A DNA stretch of 64,000 bases. It comes from Planctomycetota bacterium (GTDB taxonomy: Bacteria > Planctomycetota > UBA1135). Position 1 is the stretch's first letter, and every line of letters starts with the position of its first letter. Below the pieces are notes generated by a model, which saw only the letters and a list, made by a program, of their open reading frames with translations, had not been told where the DNA came from and made no database searches. The position numbers and the translations under genes are program-made. The stretch lies in the NCBI GenBank assembly GCA_021776795.1, contig JAJFFC010000008.1:124001-188000 (forward strand), written 5' to 3'. Below, in pieces: positions 46,110-54,743 of the stretch.

Positions 46110-47225
46110 ATGGAGCGCAGGCCACGAATCCACATCGTTGGCGCCGGCATTGCTGGAGCCGCAAGCGCTTGGCATTTGGCCAGGCGGGGTGCCTTAGTGC
46201 ACCTATGGGAAGCTGCGGACGCCCCCGACGCCCACAGCAGCGGCCGCAATGCCGCGATTTTGCGCACCGCGATTCCGCATTCTCCACTGCACCAACTTGC
46301 CGCGGAAAGTGTGGCTTTCTACCGCAACCCGAGCAGCGGGTTCTGCCCGACTCCGCTTGTCCAAGCGCACGGCCTGGTATTGGCTGCAGCAGCAGGAAAA
46401 GAGGCCGATGCGCAACAAGCTTGGCTGCAAGATTCTTCCTGCGCTCCGCCCTCTCGCAAGCTAAGCGCCCAGGAGTTGCAAACTCTCCTTCCCTATGCCG
46501 CGAGCAACGACTTGCAAGGCTGGTTGTTCGCAGAGGAAGGAACGCTAGACGTTCATGCTTTGCATCAGGCCTTTTTGCACGGAGCTTTGGCGGCTGGAGC
46601 CGAGCTGCACTTACGCCAAGCAGTCACGGCGCTTCATCAGCAGGGCCAGCGCGTTAACGGCTTAATCATTGCCGATGGCACTTCTCATCAGGCCGATGCC
46701 GTGGTCTTAGCGACCGGCGGCTGGGGCGATGCCCTGCTTCGTCCACTCGGAATCCAACGACCTATGGTTCCGCGCCGTCGCCATTTATTCGTGACTACGC
46801 CAACAGCATTGGTCTCCCCCTCAGCGCCGGTGCTGTGGATTCTTGGCGAACAAGAGTTCTATTGCAGGCCCGAAAGTGGCGGCTTGCTTCTTTCTGCTTG
46901 CGATAGCGAAGTCGTGCTCGCTGAAGAGGGCGAGCAACTGCAGGCCATCCAGAAAGACGCCGCGATTGAAGCGGCTTTAGAACGCCTGCCTGGCTTGGCC
47001 GATTGCGGCTTGGCCCATGGCTGGGCAGGCATGCGCACCTTCCGCGAAAATGCTGACTTCCTGTTGGGACCGGAGCCGCAGCTCCCTGGCTTGCATTGGG
47101 CCGCAGCCTTAGGCGGTCATGGCATGAGCACGGCTTATGCCGTCGGGCGCACAGTTGCCGACGGCATCATGCACGAACTTGGCGAGCCGAAGCTAGTCGA
47201 CGTCCCAGGTTTCGCCGGCGCCTAA
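46110..47225 (+). CDS. FAD-dependent oxidoreductase, DAO family (glycine oxidase/D-amino-acid dehydrogenase-like)
   Basis: 371 residues. The N-terminal Rossmann motif HIVGAGIAGAASAWHLARRG binds FAD. VVLATGGWGDALL (about residue 195) and a C-terminal GGHGMSTAYAVGRTVAD are characteristic of the DAO fold. Members oxidise amines or amino acids. The substrate is not clear. Its last 33 bases lie opposite the end of korB, a convergent overlap. Confidence 0.85.
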   Translation: MERRPRIHIVGAGIAGAASAWHLARRGALVHLWEAADAPDAHSSGRNAAILRTAIPHSPLHQLAAESVAFYRNPSSGFCPTPLVQAHGLVLAAAAGKEADAQQAWLQDSSCAPPSRKLSAQELQTLLPYAASNDLQGWLFAEEGTLDVHALHQAFLHGALAAGAELHLRQAVTALHQQGQRVNGLIIADGTSHQADAVVLATGGWGDALLRPLGIQRPMVPRRRHLFVTTPTALVSPSAPVLWILGEQEFYCRPESGGLLLSACDSEVVLAEEGEQLQAIQKDAAIEAALERLPGLADCGLAHGWAGMRTFRENADFLLGPEPQLPGLHWAAALGGHGMSTAYAVGRTVADGIMHELGEPKLVDVPGFAGA

Positions 47226-48197
47226 AAGGGCCTCTAGGGTGCCTTCGCCAAGCTTCTCGGTCACGCTGTTGACCTGAGCATGGATTTGGTCTTCGAGCAC
47301 CGGGCGCTCGACCTGACGGAACAGGCCAATCGGCACCGGGACCTCGGCCGTTTCTGAACCTTGGCACAAACGGAAGGCGTTGGCACCAGTCGGGCCATCG
47401 GCTTTCCACACGCTGGCTTCTGCCGGCGAGCAAATCTCAATGTCGTTGGGCGTCAGGCGCAAACCCTTATCGAGTTCTTTGCCGTAGACCATGGGTTCGC
47501 CATGGCGCAAGTTGACCTGATGGTCATCGCGCACCTCTTTACCCACGATGTGTTCAAAGGCGCCATCATTAAAGATCACGCAGTTCTGCAGAATTTCGAT
47601 GAAGGCAAAACCCTTGTGCGCATGAGCCTGGGCCAAAATCTCTTTCAGGTGCGGGATTTGGGTGTCTACCGTACGCGCGACAAAGCTGGCGCCTGCGCCA
47701 AGAGCCACCGCAATCGGGTTAAAGGGCGCGTCCAGAGAACCGTACGGCGTCGACGGCGTTTTCATGCCTGGCACCGTGGTCGGCGAATACTGCCCCTTGG
47801 TCAAACCATAAATCCGGTTGTTGAACAGCATCACCTTGATGTTCAAGTTGCGGCGCATGGCGTGAATCAGGTGATTGCCGCCGATGGAAAGGGCATCGCC
47901 ATCGCCAGTGACGACCCAGACGTCGAGCTCGGGGTTGGCAATCTTGACTCCCGAAGCAATCGCCGGCGCGCGACCGTGAATGGTGTGGAAGCCATAAGTG
48001 TCCATGTAATACGGGAAGCGGCTAGAACAGCCGATGCCCGAAATCACCGCGAACTTTTCCTTCGGAACACCCAGCGTGGCGAACGCCTGTTGGACGCCAT
48101 TGAGGATGGCGTAATCACCACAACCCGGGCACCAGCGGACTTCCTGGTCGGAAACAAAATCCTTCTTCTTGTAGGTGGGCGTTTCGGTAGTACTCAT
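47193..48197 (-). CDS. korB: 2-oxoacid:ferredoxin oxidoreductase, beta subunit
   Basis: 334 residues. WCPGCGDYAIL (near residue 22), GIGCSSRFPYYMDTYGFHTIHGRAPAIA-type core residues and the TPP-binding GDGDALSIGGNHLIHAMRRN (near residue 98) identify the beta subunit. The length and the fused alpha partner fit 2-oxoglutarate:ferredoxin oxidoreductase. AAGGA stands before the start. Eleven bases after korA. With KorA it oxidatively decarboxylates 2-oxoglutarate (or a related oxoacid) to the acyl-CoA, reducing ferredoxin. Confidence 0.92.
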   Translation of the reverse strand: MSTTETPTYKKKDFVSDQEVRWCPGCGDYAILNGVQQAFATLGVPKEKFAVISGIGCSSRFPYYMDTYGFHTIHGRAPAIASGVKIANPELDVWVVTGDGDALSIGGNHLIHAMRRNLNIKVMLFNNRIYGLTKGQYSPTTVPGMKTPSTPYGSLDAPFNPIAVALGAGASFVARTVDTQIPHLKEILAQAHAHKGFAFIEILQNCVIFNDGAFEHIVGKEVRDDHQVNLRHGEPMVYGKELDKGLRLTPNDIEICSPAEASVWKADGPTGANAFRLCQGSETAEVPVPIGLFRQVERPVLEDQIHAQVNSVTEKLGEGTLEALLGAGETWDVD

Positions 48198-48208
48198 AGT
48201 CCTATTCC

Positions 48209-50062
48209 TTAAGCGAGGATTTCTTCAATGTGGGCCAGCAACTCTTCGCTGCCGAAAGGTTTGCCCTGCACCTTAGGCAGGGAGGTGGCATCGATCAGAT
48301 ACTCGGAACGCAACAAGCGGCAGAGTTGGCCGCGGTTGAGCTCCGGAACCAAAACGCGATCGAAGCGCGACATGACTTCGCCGAGGTCCTGCGGCAAGGG
48401 CCAAACATTGCGCACATGCACTTGGGAAACCGAAAGGCCTTTGCTGTGGGCGCGTTGCACGGCGCCGCGAATGGCTCCGTAGGTGCTGCCCCAGCCGAGG
48501 ACCAGGAGCTTGCCGCTGGATTCGCCGAACACTTCGGTTGGCCCGTAACTTTCGGCAACTTTGAGCACCTTGTTCTCACGCAGCAAGGTCATGCGCTCGT
48601 GGTTCTCCGGATCGTAAGAGACGTTTCCGGTGAGATCCTCTTTCTCCAAACCACCGACGCGGTGCATCAGGCCAGGAGTGCCGGGAATCGCCCAAGGGCG
48701 GGCCAAAGTTTCTGGATTGCGGGAATAGGGAAGGAAGCCGTCAGCATCGGCGGCCGTCGCCTTGTTGCACACAATGTCTGGCAACTCGGAAACCGCAGGC
48801 AGGCGGAAAGGCTCTGCACCATTGCCGAGGTAACCATCGCTCAGAAGCATGACCGGAGTCATGTGGGTGACGGCAATGCGCACCGCCTCCATGGCGGCGT
48901 GAAAACAATCGCCGGGGCTAGCTGCGGCGACCACCGGCATGGGTGCTTCCGAGTTGCGGCCAAAGACCGCCTGCAGCAGGTCAGCTTGCTCGGTTTTGGT
49001 AGGCATGCCGGTGGAAGGACCTGCGCGTTGCACGTTGACCACGACCAAAGGGAGCTCAATCATGACCGCCAAACCCAAGGCTTCGGCCTTGAGAGCCAAG
49101 CCCGGACCGGAAGTTCCGGTCATGCCAAGGGCGCCGGCGTAGCTTGCGCCAATCGCTGAGGTCACTGCGGCGATTTCATCTTCGGCCTGGAAGGTATAGA
49201 CGTTGTAGTTCTTGTAGCGCGACAGTGAATGCAGCACATCGGAGGCCGGCGTAATCGGATAACTGCCGTAGAACAGGCGCAAATCAGCCTTGCGCGTGCC
49301 TGCGACCAAACCCATCGCCAGTGCTTCGTTACCCTTGATGTTGCGGTAGGTGCCCTTCGGCAAATCCGCGGCGGGAACGGAATAGCGGGTGTGGAACAGC
49401 TCGGAGTTCTCGGCGATCATGGCACCGGCGCGGAGTGCACGCAGGTTGGCATCGAGAATCTGCGGCTTTTTGCCAAACTTCCCTTCGAGCCATTTCTCGG
49501 TGACATCGAGCGAGCGCGAGTAGGTGTAGTACAGAAGACCAAGCGCCAATAAGTTCTTACAACGAAGCGCTTCCTTGTTGCTCAGCCCGCTTCCTTCCAC
49601 TGCCTTCAACGTGGCCTCATTCAAGTCCAAGGGCACGTACTGGAAGCGCTGCTCGAGTGAAGGATCGTCGAGCGGATTGTCGCTGTAGTGGGCTTTCTCT
49701 AAATCGCGTTTGCCAAAGTTGCCCGTATTCACCAACAACATGCCGCCTTCTTTTAGATCGCTGAGGTTTGTTTTCAGCGCAGCAGGGTTCATCGCGACTA
49801 GGACATCGACCTTGTCCCCTGGGGTGTGAATGTCGTTCGAACTTAGACGAACTTGAAATCCAGAAACACCGAATAGCGTGCCCACAGGAGCGCGGATTTC
49901 CGCCGGATAGTCGGGGAAGGTGGCCAGGTCGTTGCCGAACAAGGCCGAGGTGTTGGTGAACTGGTTGCCGGTGAGTTGCATGCCGTCGCCAGAATCTCCG
50001 GCGAAGCGGATGACGACCTCATCGAGCTCCTGCACGGGAACTTCGGGTTGGGCGGTAGTCAT
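48209..50062 (-). CDS. korA: 2-oxoacid:ferredoxin oxidoreductase, fused gamma-alpha subunit
   Basis: 617 residues from ATG 50062. The gamma domain comes first (about 15-190, starting RFAGDSGDGMQLTGNQF), then the alpha domain (about 220-600) with YPITPAS, QAEDEIAAVTSAIGASYAG and TSGPGLALK. This fused form is typical of two-subunit KorAB enzymes in aerobic and facultative bacteria. No Shine-Dalgarno sequence is clear. A TAGACT hexamer lies about 65 bases upstream. Upstream gap 50063-50143 holds nothing else I recognise. Confidence 0.92.
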   Translation of the reverse strand: MTTAQPEVPVQELDEVVIRFAGDSGDGMQLTGNQFTNTSALFGNDLATFPDYPAEIRAPVGTLFGVSGFQVRLSSNDIHTPGDKVDVLVAMNPAALKTNLSDLKEGGMLLVNTGNFGKRDLEKAHYSDNPLDDPSLEQRFQYVPLDLNEATLKAVEGSGLSNKEALRCKNLLALGLLYYTYSRSLDVTEKWLEGKFGKKPQILDANLRALRAGAMIAENSELFHTRYSVPAADLPKGTYRNIKGNEALAMGLVAGTRKADLRLFYGSYPITPASDVLHSLSRYKNYNVYTFQAEDEIAAVTSAIGASYAGALGMTGTSGPGLALKAEALGLAVMIELPLVVVNVQRAGPSTGMPTKTEQADLLQAVFGRNSEAPMPVVAAASPGDCFHAAMEAVRIAVTHMTPVMLLSDGYLGNGAEPFRLPAVSELPDIVCNKATAADADGFLPYSRNPETLARPWAIPGTPGLMHRVGGLEKEDLTGNVSYDPENHERMTLLRENKVLKVAESYGPTEVFGESSGKLLVLGWGSTYGAIRGAVQRAHSKGLSVSQVHVRNVWPLPQDLGEVMSRFDRVLVPELNRGQLCRLLRSEYLIDATSLPKVQGKPFGSEELLAHIEEILA

Positions 50063-50143
50063 GACAAGACCCGCGCGCCGGACCCAGGTTGGGCGCCAGC
50101 CAATCGCGCGGGGAAGCAATCAGTCTACCGTAGCCGTGGAGTT

Positions 50144-50950
50144 CTAGCGGTCGGCAGGTTCAGGCGAAAACCGAGCAGAAGCACCCGTTGGCGTGTCGAA
50201 ATCTAGTTCTGGGGCGAAGCCAAACTGCAGCGTGAAACTAGCCCCGCTTGGGCCATCGCTGCGATTCCGCGCCAAAAGCCGCCCGCCATGGCGGCGCATG
50301 ACCCGAGCGACTAGGTGCAGCCCGAGGCCACGCAGTCTGCCGTGACTCTCCTTGTGGCTGCGGAAAGGCTCGGTGAGATCGCCCAAACTTTGCTCAGGCA
50401 AGCCGGGGCCATTGTCCGTCACCCGCACCCAAGGCCAGGCTTGATCCTCGCCCCAGCTAATCTCCAGGATGGCGTCGTCCTGGCCGAGGACGGCTTCGCG
50501 AGCATTCCACAGCAAATTGAGCAGAGTGCGCTCCAAATCTAGCCTCTGGCCGTGTACGACTAGGCCATCTGCCCCCTCGACCCGGATCGATAGATTCTGC
50601 GGGAAAGCGGTAAACAGGTCGACCACATGACCAACCATGGCGTCGACCGGAATCGGAATCCGGTGCGGCGGCTGGCCATCGGCCAAGGCGAGCATTTCTC
50701 GACACAGCACTTGGGCATGAGCGGCTGACTGCATGATGCTCTCAAGGCTTCTTTGCAGCTGGTTCATATCGAAGGGCTGGTCCGGCTGGGCGCTCATGGC
50801 CAGGTGGCGCTGCACCTCGGCCTGCCCCACCACACCCGCCAGAAGATTGTTCAAATCATGCGCTGCCAGGGCCGCTTCCGGACAATCTTGGGGAGAGCCG
50901 GAGCCACCTGGAGGGGCATCATCTGCAGAAGGAGGGTTGGGGTTCGCCAT
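50144..50950 (-). CDS. Sensor-kinase-like protein with NtrB-type H-box and HATPase domain
   Basis: 268 residues from ATG 50950; an ATG at 50989 is possible but would run over the start of the divergent gene. The H-box AAHDLNNLLAG (H31) is followed by the ATPase motifs NLLWNAREAV (N-box), DNGPGLP and GLGLHLVARVMRRHGG. There is no transmembrane segment and no recognisable sensor domain, so it is a soluble histidine kinase driven by protein-protein contact or an unseen partner. No response regulator is adjacent; one with an HD-GYP output lies at 59781. Confidence 0.82.
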   Translation of the reverse strand: MANPNPPSADDAPPGGSGSPQDCPEAALAAHDLNNLLAGVVGQAEVQRHLAMSAQPDQPFDMNQLQRSLESIMQSAAHAQVLCREMLALADGQPPHRIPIPVDAMVGHVVDLFTAFPQNLSIRVEGADGLVVHGQRLDLERTLLNLLWNAREAVLGQDDAILEISWGEDQAWPWVRVTDNGPGLPEQSLGDLTEPFRSHKESHGRLRGLGLHLVARVMRRHGGRLLARNRSDGPSGASFTLQFGFAPELDFDTPTGASARFSPEPADR

Positions 50951-50959
50951 GGCCGATGC

Positions 50960-50966
50960 CACAATG
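50960..50966. promoter_or_regulatory. Overlapping divergent -10-like hexamers between kinase and squalene-synthase-like genes
   Basis: CACAATG reads CACAAT on plus (nine bases to ATG 50975) and CATTGT on minus (ten bases to ATG 50950). Both keep A(-11) and T(-7) but not T(-12), so this is the weakest of the symmetric pairs. Confidence 0.3.
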
Positions 50967-50974
50967 ATGCCCGG

Positions 50975-51829
50975 ATGGACTACGGTCATGCAAGACGATT
51001 TGCCACGCGCGAGGCTCGCCGCCTTGCGGGAGATCTCTATCCTGGCCCCGTTCTCATGCCTCGCGGCCTTCTACGGGCCTTAGACCCGGTCCTCGCCGTC
51101 TCCCTTGGCCCCGCCGTAGACGGTCGCGAGGCCTTCGAATCAAGCTTCGAATCCATGCTGCGCGGCCGCCCCGACGGTCCATTGCTGCTGGCTCTATGGG
51201 GTTCGATGTCCAGTGGCGAGCTGCCACACGAACCTTTTCGCCGCCTGTTGGCCCTGATGCCGCAACGCATTCCAGAGTCCCCGCGCTCGCGCGGCGAACT
51301 CTTAGCTTGGATGCACCCGCGTGCTTCTCTCTTGGCACGGATTACGCTTTGCCTGGCCCAGCGCGACGAGGCCGAGGCCCTGCCGCCCGCCGAACGCCTG
51401 GCCTGTGGGTTCGTGGTGACCCGGCTCTTGACCGATATGCCGCAGCACCTTGCCGCTGGGCGCATTTTGTTGCCGCAATCCGACATGGATGCCGTGGGAT
51501 TGAGCGAAGAAGAACTGCGCAATATGGTGAGGACTCCCGCGGTCAATGCCTTCCTGATTCAGGAATGCATGTGGGCGCGCGACCTGCTGCGCCAAGGTTT
51601 GCCGGTTTGCGAAAACGTGGGTGCCAGACTGAGTCGTGGCCTCCGTGCCGCAGTCTTGCGCGCGGAAATGTTATTGCGTCGGGTACGCGATCCCCGCCGC
51701 GACATCTTCCGCACCCCTCCGACCTTGTCCGCGGAGGAGCGGTGGCGCTGCGCGGTTCGCGCTTGGCGCCCGCTCAAGGCCAAGGCAATCTCCCAAGAAT
51801 CCGAGCCTGCTGCAGCCACCGAAGCCTAG
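50975..51829 (+). CDS. Squalene/phytoene-synthase-like protein lacking the Asp-rich motifs
   Basis: 284 residues from ATG 50975. The order of segments follows the squalene/phytoene synthase fold: YGHARRFATREARRLAGDLYP at the start, HEPFRRLLALMP near 85, WMHPRASLLARITLCLA near 112, LLTDMPQHLAAGRILLPQSD near 151, and a long C-terminal helix LRAAVLRAEMLLRRVRD. The two Mg-binding DXXXD motifs expected near 43-50 and 154-158 are missing (GPAVDG, DMPQH). The protein is therefore either a non-catalytic relative or a distant enzyme. Recognition is from pattern only. The next gene has its own promoter. Confidence 0.5.
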   Translation: MDYGHARRFATREARRLAGDLYPGPVLMPRGLLRALDPVLAVSLGPAVDGREAFESSFESMLRGRPDGPLLLALWGSMSSGELPHEPFRRLLALMPQRIPESPRSRGELLAWMHPRASLLARITLCLAQRDEAEALPPAERLACGFVVTRLLTDMPQHLAAGRILLPQSDMDAVGLSEEELRNMVRTPAVNAFLIQECMWARDLLRQGLPVCENVGARLSRGLRAAVLRAEMLLRRVRDPRRDIFRTPPTLSAEERWRCAVRAWRPLKAKAISQESEPAAATEA

Positions 51830-51858
51830 GCCGGCTGTAACCGAAGCCGACCTGCGGC

Positions 51859-51864
51859 TATCCT
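51859..51864 (+). promoter_or_regulatory. -10 element (TATCCT) of the UbiA-family gene
   Basis: TATCCT is seven bases before ATG 51872, giving a leader of about one base. Confidence 0.5.
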
Positions 51865-51871
51865 GACCACG

Positions 51872-52771
51872 ATGCACCCCATCCTGAAGAGCTTGCGCCT
51901 CCGGCAGTGGACCAAAAACGTGGTCCTCTTTGCTGGTCTTGCGTTCAGTGGCGGTGCCACCGAGTTCTCCACAATTCTCGATGCTACCGCGGCCTTCTTC
52001 GCCTTCTGTTTCGGCTCGAGCGCAGTTTATCTACTCAATGACATCTTGGACCGTGAGCGCGATCGTGCTCACCCGGTAAAGCGCCTGCGCCCGATCGCCG
52101 CCGGCACACTCGGTGTGCCCCAAGCTTTAGTCATGGCCTTGGTCTTGGCCGCAGCGGCAGTGATTTTGGTGTACCCCCACGGCGACGCCCTGTGGGCCTT
52201 GCTCGCCTATTGGGTCTTGCAGGCTTTCTACACCCCTCTGCTCAAGAACATCGTTCTGCTCGATGTCTTCTGCATCGCCACCGGCTTTTCGCTGCGGGTA
52301 CTTGCTGGTGTTTGGGCCATCGACGCTCCACTGTCGCCGTGGTTGGTCGCCTGCACCGTGCAACTTGCCTTGTTCATGGCTCTGTGCAAACGTCGCGCAG
52401 AGGCGGCCACCTTGGATTTGAGCGCTGGCGACGACACTTCACAGCGCCCGATTCTGGCTGAGTATGCCGGCCAAGCCACCGACATGATGATCGCCGTTAT
52501 GGCGGCGAGCACCTTAGTCACCTACACCCTGTACTCCCTCCTGCCCGCCAAGGTGGTTGCTGCCGGCATTGCTGGACTGGAGTCGCGCGCAGGCGCTCCC
52601 GGTATGGTCTTCACCTTGCCCTTCGTCTATTACGGCGTCTTGCGTTACCTCTACCTGGTTTACGGTCAAGGCCGCGGCGAACGCCCCGAGCGCATTGCCA
52701 CGATGGATTTGCCGACCATCCTCGCCGGACTCGGCTTTGCCGCAGTCGCCGGTTCCGTCATCTATCTCTAG
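51872..52771 (+). CDS. UbiA-family prenyltransferase, polyprenyl-phosphate phosphoribosyltransferase-like
   Basis: 299 residues, eight to nine membrane helices. LRLRQWTKNVVLFAGL at the N-terminus and NDILDRERDRAHPVKRLRP (N56, D57, D60, D64: the NDXXDXXXD metal site) are the signature of the branch that holds decaprenyl-phosphate phosphoribosyltransferase. That enzyme makes the lipid-linked ribose/arabinose precursor in actinobacteria. Here the rest of that pathway (DprE1/2) is not in view, so the product is inferred. Followed after six bases by a DUF362 gene. Confidence 0.82.
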   Translation: MHPILKSLRLRQWTKNVVLFAGLAFSGGATEFSTILDATAAFFAFCFGSSAVYLLNDILDRERDRAHPVKRLRPIAAGTLGVPQALVMALVLAAAAVILVYPHGDALWALLAYWVLQAFYTPLLKNIVLLDVFCIATGFSLRVLAGVWAIDAPLSPWLVACTVQLALFMALCKRRAEAATLDLSAGDDTSQRPILAEYAGQATDMMIAVMAASTLVTYTLYSLLPAKVVAAGIAGLESRAGAPGMVFTLPFVYYGVLRYLYLVYGQGRGERPERIATMDLPTILAGLGFAAVAGSVIYL

Positions 52772-52777
52772 GTTGGC

Positions 52778-53884
52778 ATGAGCAAGTCGGTTGTCGCACT
52801 GATCCGCACCAAGCCGGAAACGGTTTTTGAAGATATTGCTCGAGCCTGTGACTTAGGTGGTGCGAGAGAAGCATTGCCCGCCCAGGCCGATGTCATCCTC
52901 AAGGACAACATCACGTGGCACCTGCCATTTTTGAGTGCCAATACCACCCCTTGGCAACTGGAAGGGGTGGTGCGCTGGTTACAGCAGCAGGGTCGCTCGC
53001 AAATCGCGGTGCACAATGACACCGTGGTTACCGATCCGATTGAGGGCTTGGCGAACCTCAAGCTGCAACCGATCTATAGCGCCTACGGGATTGAGCAGTT
53101 TTTCGTGAATGACCCCGCGAGCGTGAGTTGGAGCACCTGGCGGCCACAAACGCCCACGCCGTGGCTCGACAAGGTCTATCCAGAAGGGACATCCTTCCCC
53201 GATATGTTCCACGGCAAGTCGGTGTTTCATTTGCCGACGGTGAAAACTCATATTTACACCACCACGACCGGAGCGATTAAGAATAGCTTCGGTGGTTTGC
53301 TGAACACCCGGCGCCATTACTGCCACACCTGGATTCACGGCGTGTTGGCAGACTTGGTTGCGGTGCAACGAGAACTGCACTCAGGCATGTTTGCGATTGC
53401 CGATGGCACCTTGGCCGGAAATGGACCTGGGCCACGGACCATGATCCCCGTGCAAAAGGATTTGTTTATTGCGTCGAGTGACCCGGTCGCGATGGACGCC
53501 GTGGCCGCCCGCTTGATGGGCTTTGAACCCGAGAAAATTGATTATCTGCGTGAATGCGGAGAGCGCGGACTCGGCAAGGTTGCCGCGGAGGACATTGAGC
53601 TGGTTGGCGATGACGTCCCCTTTGGTTGGGGTTTCGATGTCGGCGACAATCTCGCTTCGCGCTTTGGCGATGTCCTTTGGTTCGGCGCCCTACAACGCTT
53701 GCAGAACCTGTTCTTCCGCACTCCCCTCGTGCGCTTGTTCATCACTGGTTCTCATGTTTACCACGATGAATGGTGGTGGAAACGTCATGGCCAAAAGCGT
53801 ATGGCCAAGGTTGCCGAAACGACGCCCTGGGGGCAATTGTTTGCCGATTACCGGCCATCAGCGCCGGAGCAAGACGAAGCCTAG
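52778..53884 (+). CDS. DUF362 domain protein
   Basis: 368 residues. The DUF362 core is seen as VILKDNITWHLPF near residue 40, FHLPTVKTHIYTTTTGAIKNSFGGL near 150-175 and SSDPVAMDAVAARLMG near 235. It has no ferredoxin domain, unlike some members. The function of the family is unknown. Close spacing to the UbiA-family gene suggests a shared transcript. It overlaps the convergent anti-sigma gene by four bases. Confidence 0.8.
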   Translation: MSKSVVALIRTKPETVFEDIARACDLGGAREALPAQADVILKDNITWHLPFLSANTTPWQLEGVVRWLQQQGRSQIAVHNDTVVTDPIEGLANLKLQPIYSAYGIEQFFVNDPASVSWSTWRPQTPTPWLDKVYPEGTSFPDMFHGKSVFHLPTVKTHIYTTTTGAIKNSFGGLLNTRRHYCHTWIHGVLADLVAVQRELHSGMFAIADGTLAGNGPGPRTMIPVQKDLFIASSDPVAMDAVAARLMGFEPEKIDYLRECGERGLGKVAAEDIELVGDDVPFGWGFDVGDNLASRFGDVLWFGALQRLQNLFFRTPLVRLFITGSHVYHDEWWWKRHGQKRMAKVAETTPWGQLFADYRPSAPEQDEA

Positions 53885-54138
53885 TCGCCCTTGGCGGCTT
53901 GCCATTGCGCAAGTACTTGACGAAGTATGCGATCGACCTCTGGAGCGTCCGCCTTGGCTTGCAGGCGCTGGTTGGCTTCGGCAACGGCGCGAAACTGATC
54001 GAGGTAAACCTCACAGGGTGGGCAAAGCCTGAGGTGTTCCTCAACATAGGTCATATCTACTTCTTCCAGAGCGCCGTCGACAAAGTCGGAAAGCACTTGG
54101 TAAAAGAGGTCACAGCGCTGAGCGATTTCCGGTTTCAT
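53881..54138 (-). CDS. Zinc-finger anti-sigma factor
   Basis: 85 residues. EEHLRLCPPC gives H35, C39 and C42, the HX3CX2C signature of ZAS-type anti-sigma factors. No membrane helix follows, so it is a soluble sensor or only holds the sigma factor. Its start overlaps the sigma gene stop by four bases (ATGA). Confidence 0.85.
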   Translation of the reverse strand: MKPEIAQRCDLFYQVLSDFVDGALEEVDMTYVEEHLRLCPPCEVYLDQFRAVAEANQRLQAKADAPEVDRILRQVLAQWQAAKGD

Positions 54139-54728
54139 GCTGCGCTCTCTCCCATTTTGTCATCGGCGCACTTGCGTACCGAGGCGCGCCCTCGATGCAG
54201 AATCTGACGGAAGTTCGCCACCGAAACTCCTAAGATCTCCGAGGCTTCTTGGGCACTGAGTTCGTCGATGGCCTTGAGTTGCAGCGCTTCGCGCTGGTTG
54301 TGCGGCAGCAACTCCATGCAATGTTGCACCACCTCCAATAGCTCAGCAGATTCATTCCAAGGCTGAAAGTCCATGTTCTTCCAATGTCCGCTGGCCGAGA
54401 AGCTTGCCGCTTCCGGATCGGCATCGGAAACGACCAAATCTCGTCCACGCTTACGATATTGATCGATAATCTTGTTGCGCAAAATGCGGAAAACCCAGGT
54501 GCGCAGGGATTCGCGGCCATCGAAATTTCTGGCCGTGCGCAGGAGACCCAGCAAGGCTTCTTGCAGAGCATCCTCGGCGGCCTGTTCGTCGGCCAGCATG
54601 CGCCGGGCAAAGCCGAACATCTCTCCACCGAGACTTTGCATGACTTCACCAGCTGCTGCTTCGTCCCCAGCAGCCACGCGCTGTAAGAGGGCGAAATCCT
54701 TCGGGTGTTTGGCCGCGGCAGTTGTCAT
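54135..54728 (-). CDS. ECF-type RNA polymerase sigma factor
   Basis: 197 residues. Region 2 includes AEDALQEALLGLLRTARNF and LRTWVFRILRNKIIDQYRKR; region 4 includes LSAQEASEILGVSVANFRQ with its helix-turn-helix. An extra linker of about 35 residues separates them. The pairing with a zinc anti-sigma factor is the standard arrangement. A TAGAAT hexamer overlaps the stop codon of the upstream yigZ gene and lies nine bases before the ATG. Confidence 0.9.
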   Translation of the reverse strand: MTTAAAKHPKDFALLQRVAAGDEAAAGEVMQSLGGEMFGFARRMLADEQAAEDALQEALLGLLRTARNFDGRESLRTWVFRILRNKIIDQYRKRGRDLVVSDADPEAASFSASGHWKNMDFQPWNESAELLEVVQHCMELLPHNQREALQLKAIDELSAQEASEILGVSVANFRQILHRGRASVRKCADDKMGESAA

Positions 54729-54737
54729 AACAGGAAG

Positions 54738-54743
54738 ATTCTA
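54738..54743 (-). promoter_or_regulatory. -10 element (TAGAAT) of the ECF sigma gene
   Basis: Minus-strand TAGAAT begins with the TAG stop codon of yigZ and is nine bases from the sigma ATG. Confidence 0.45.
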
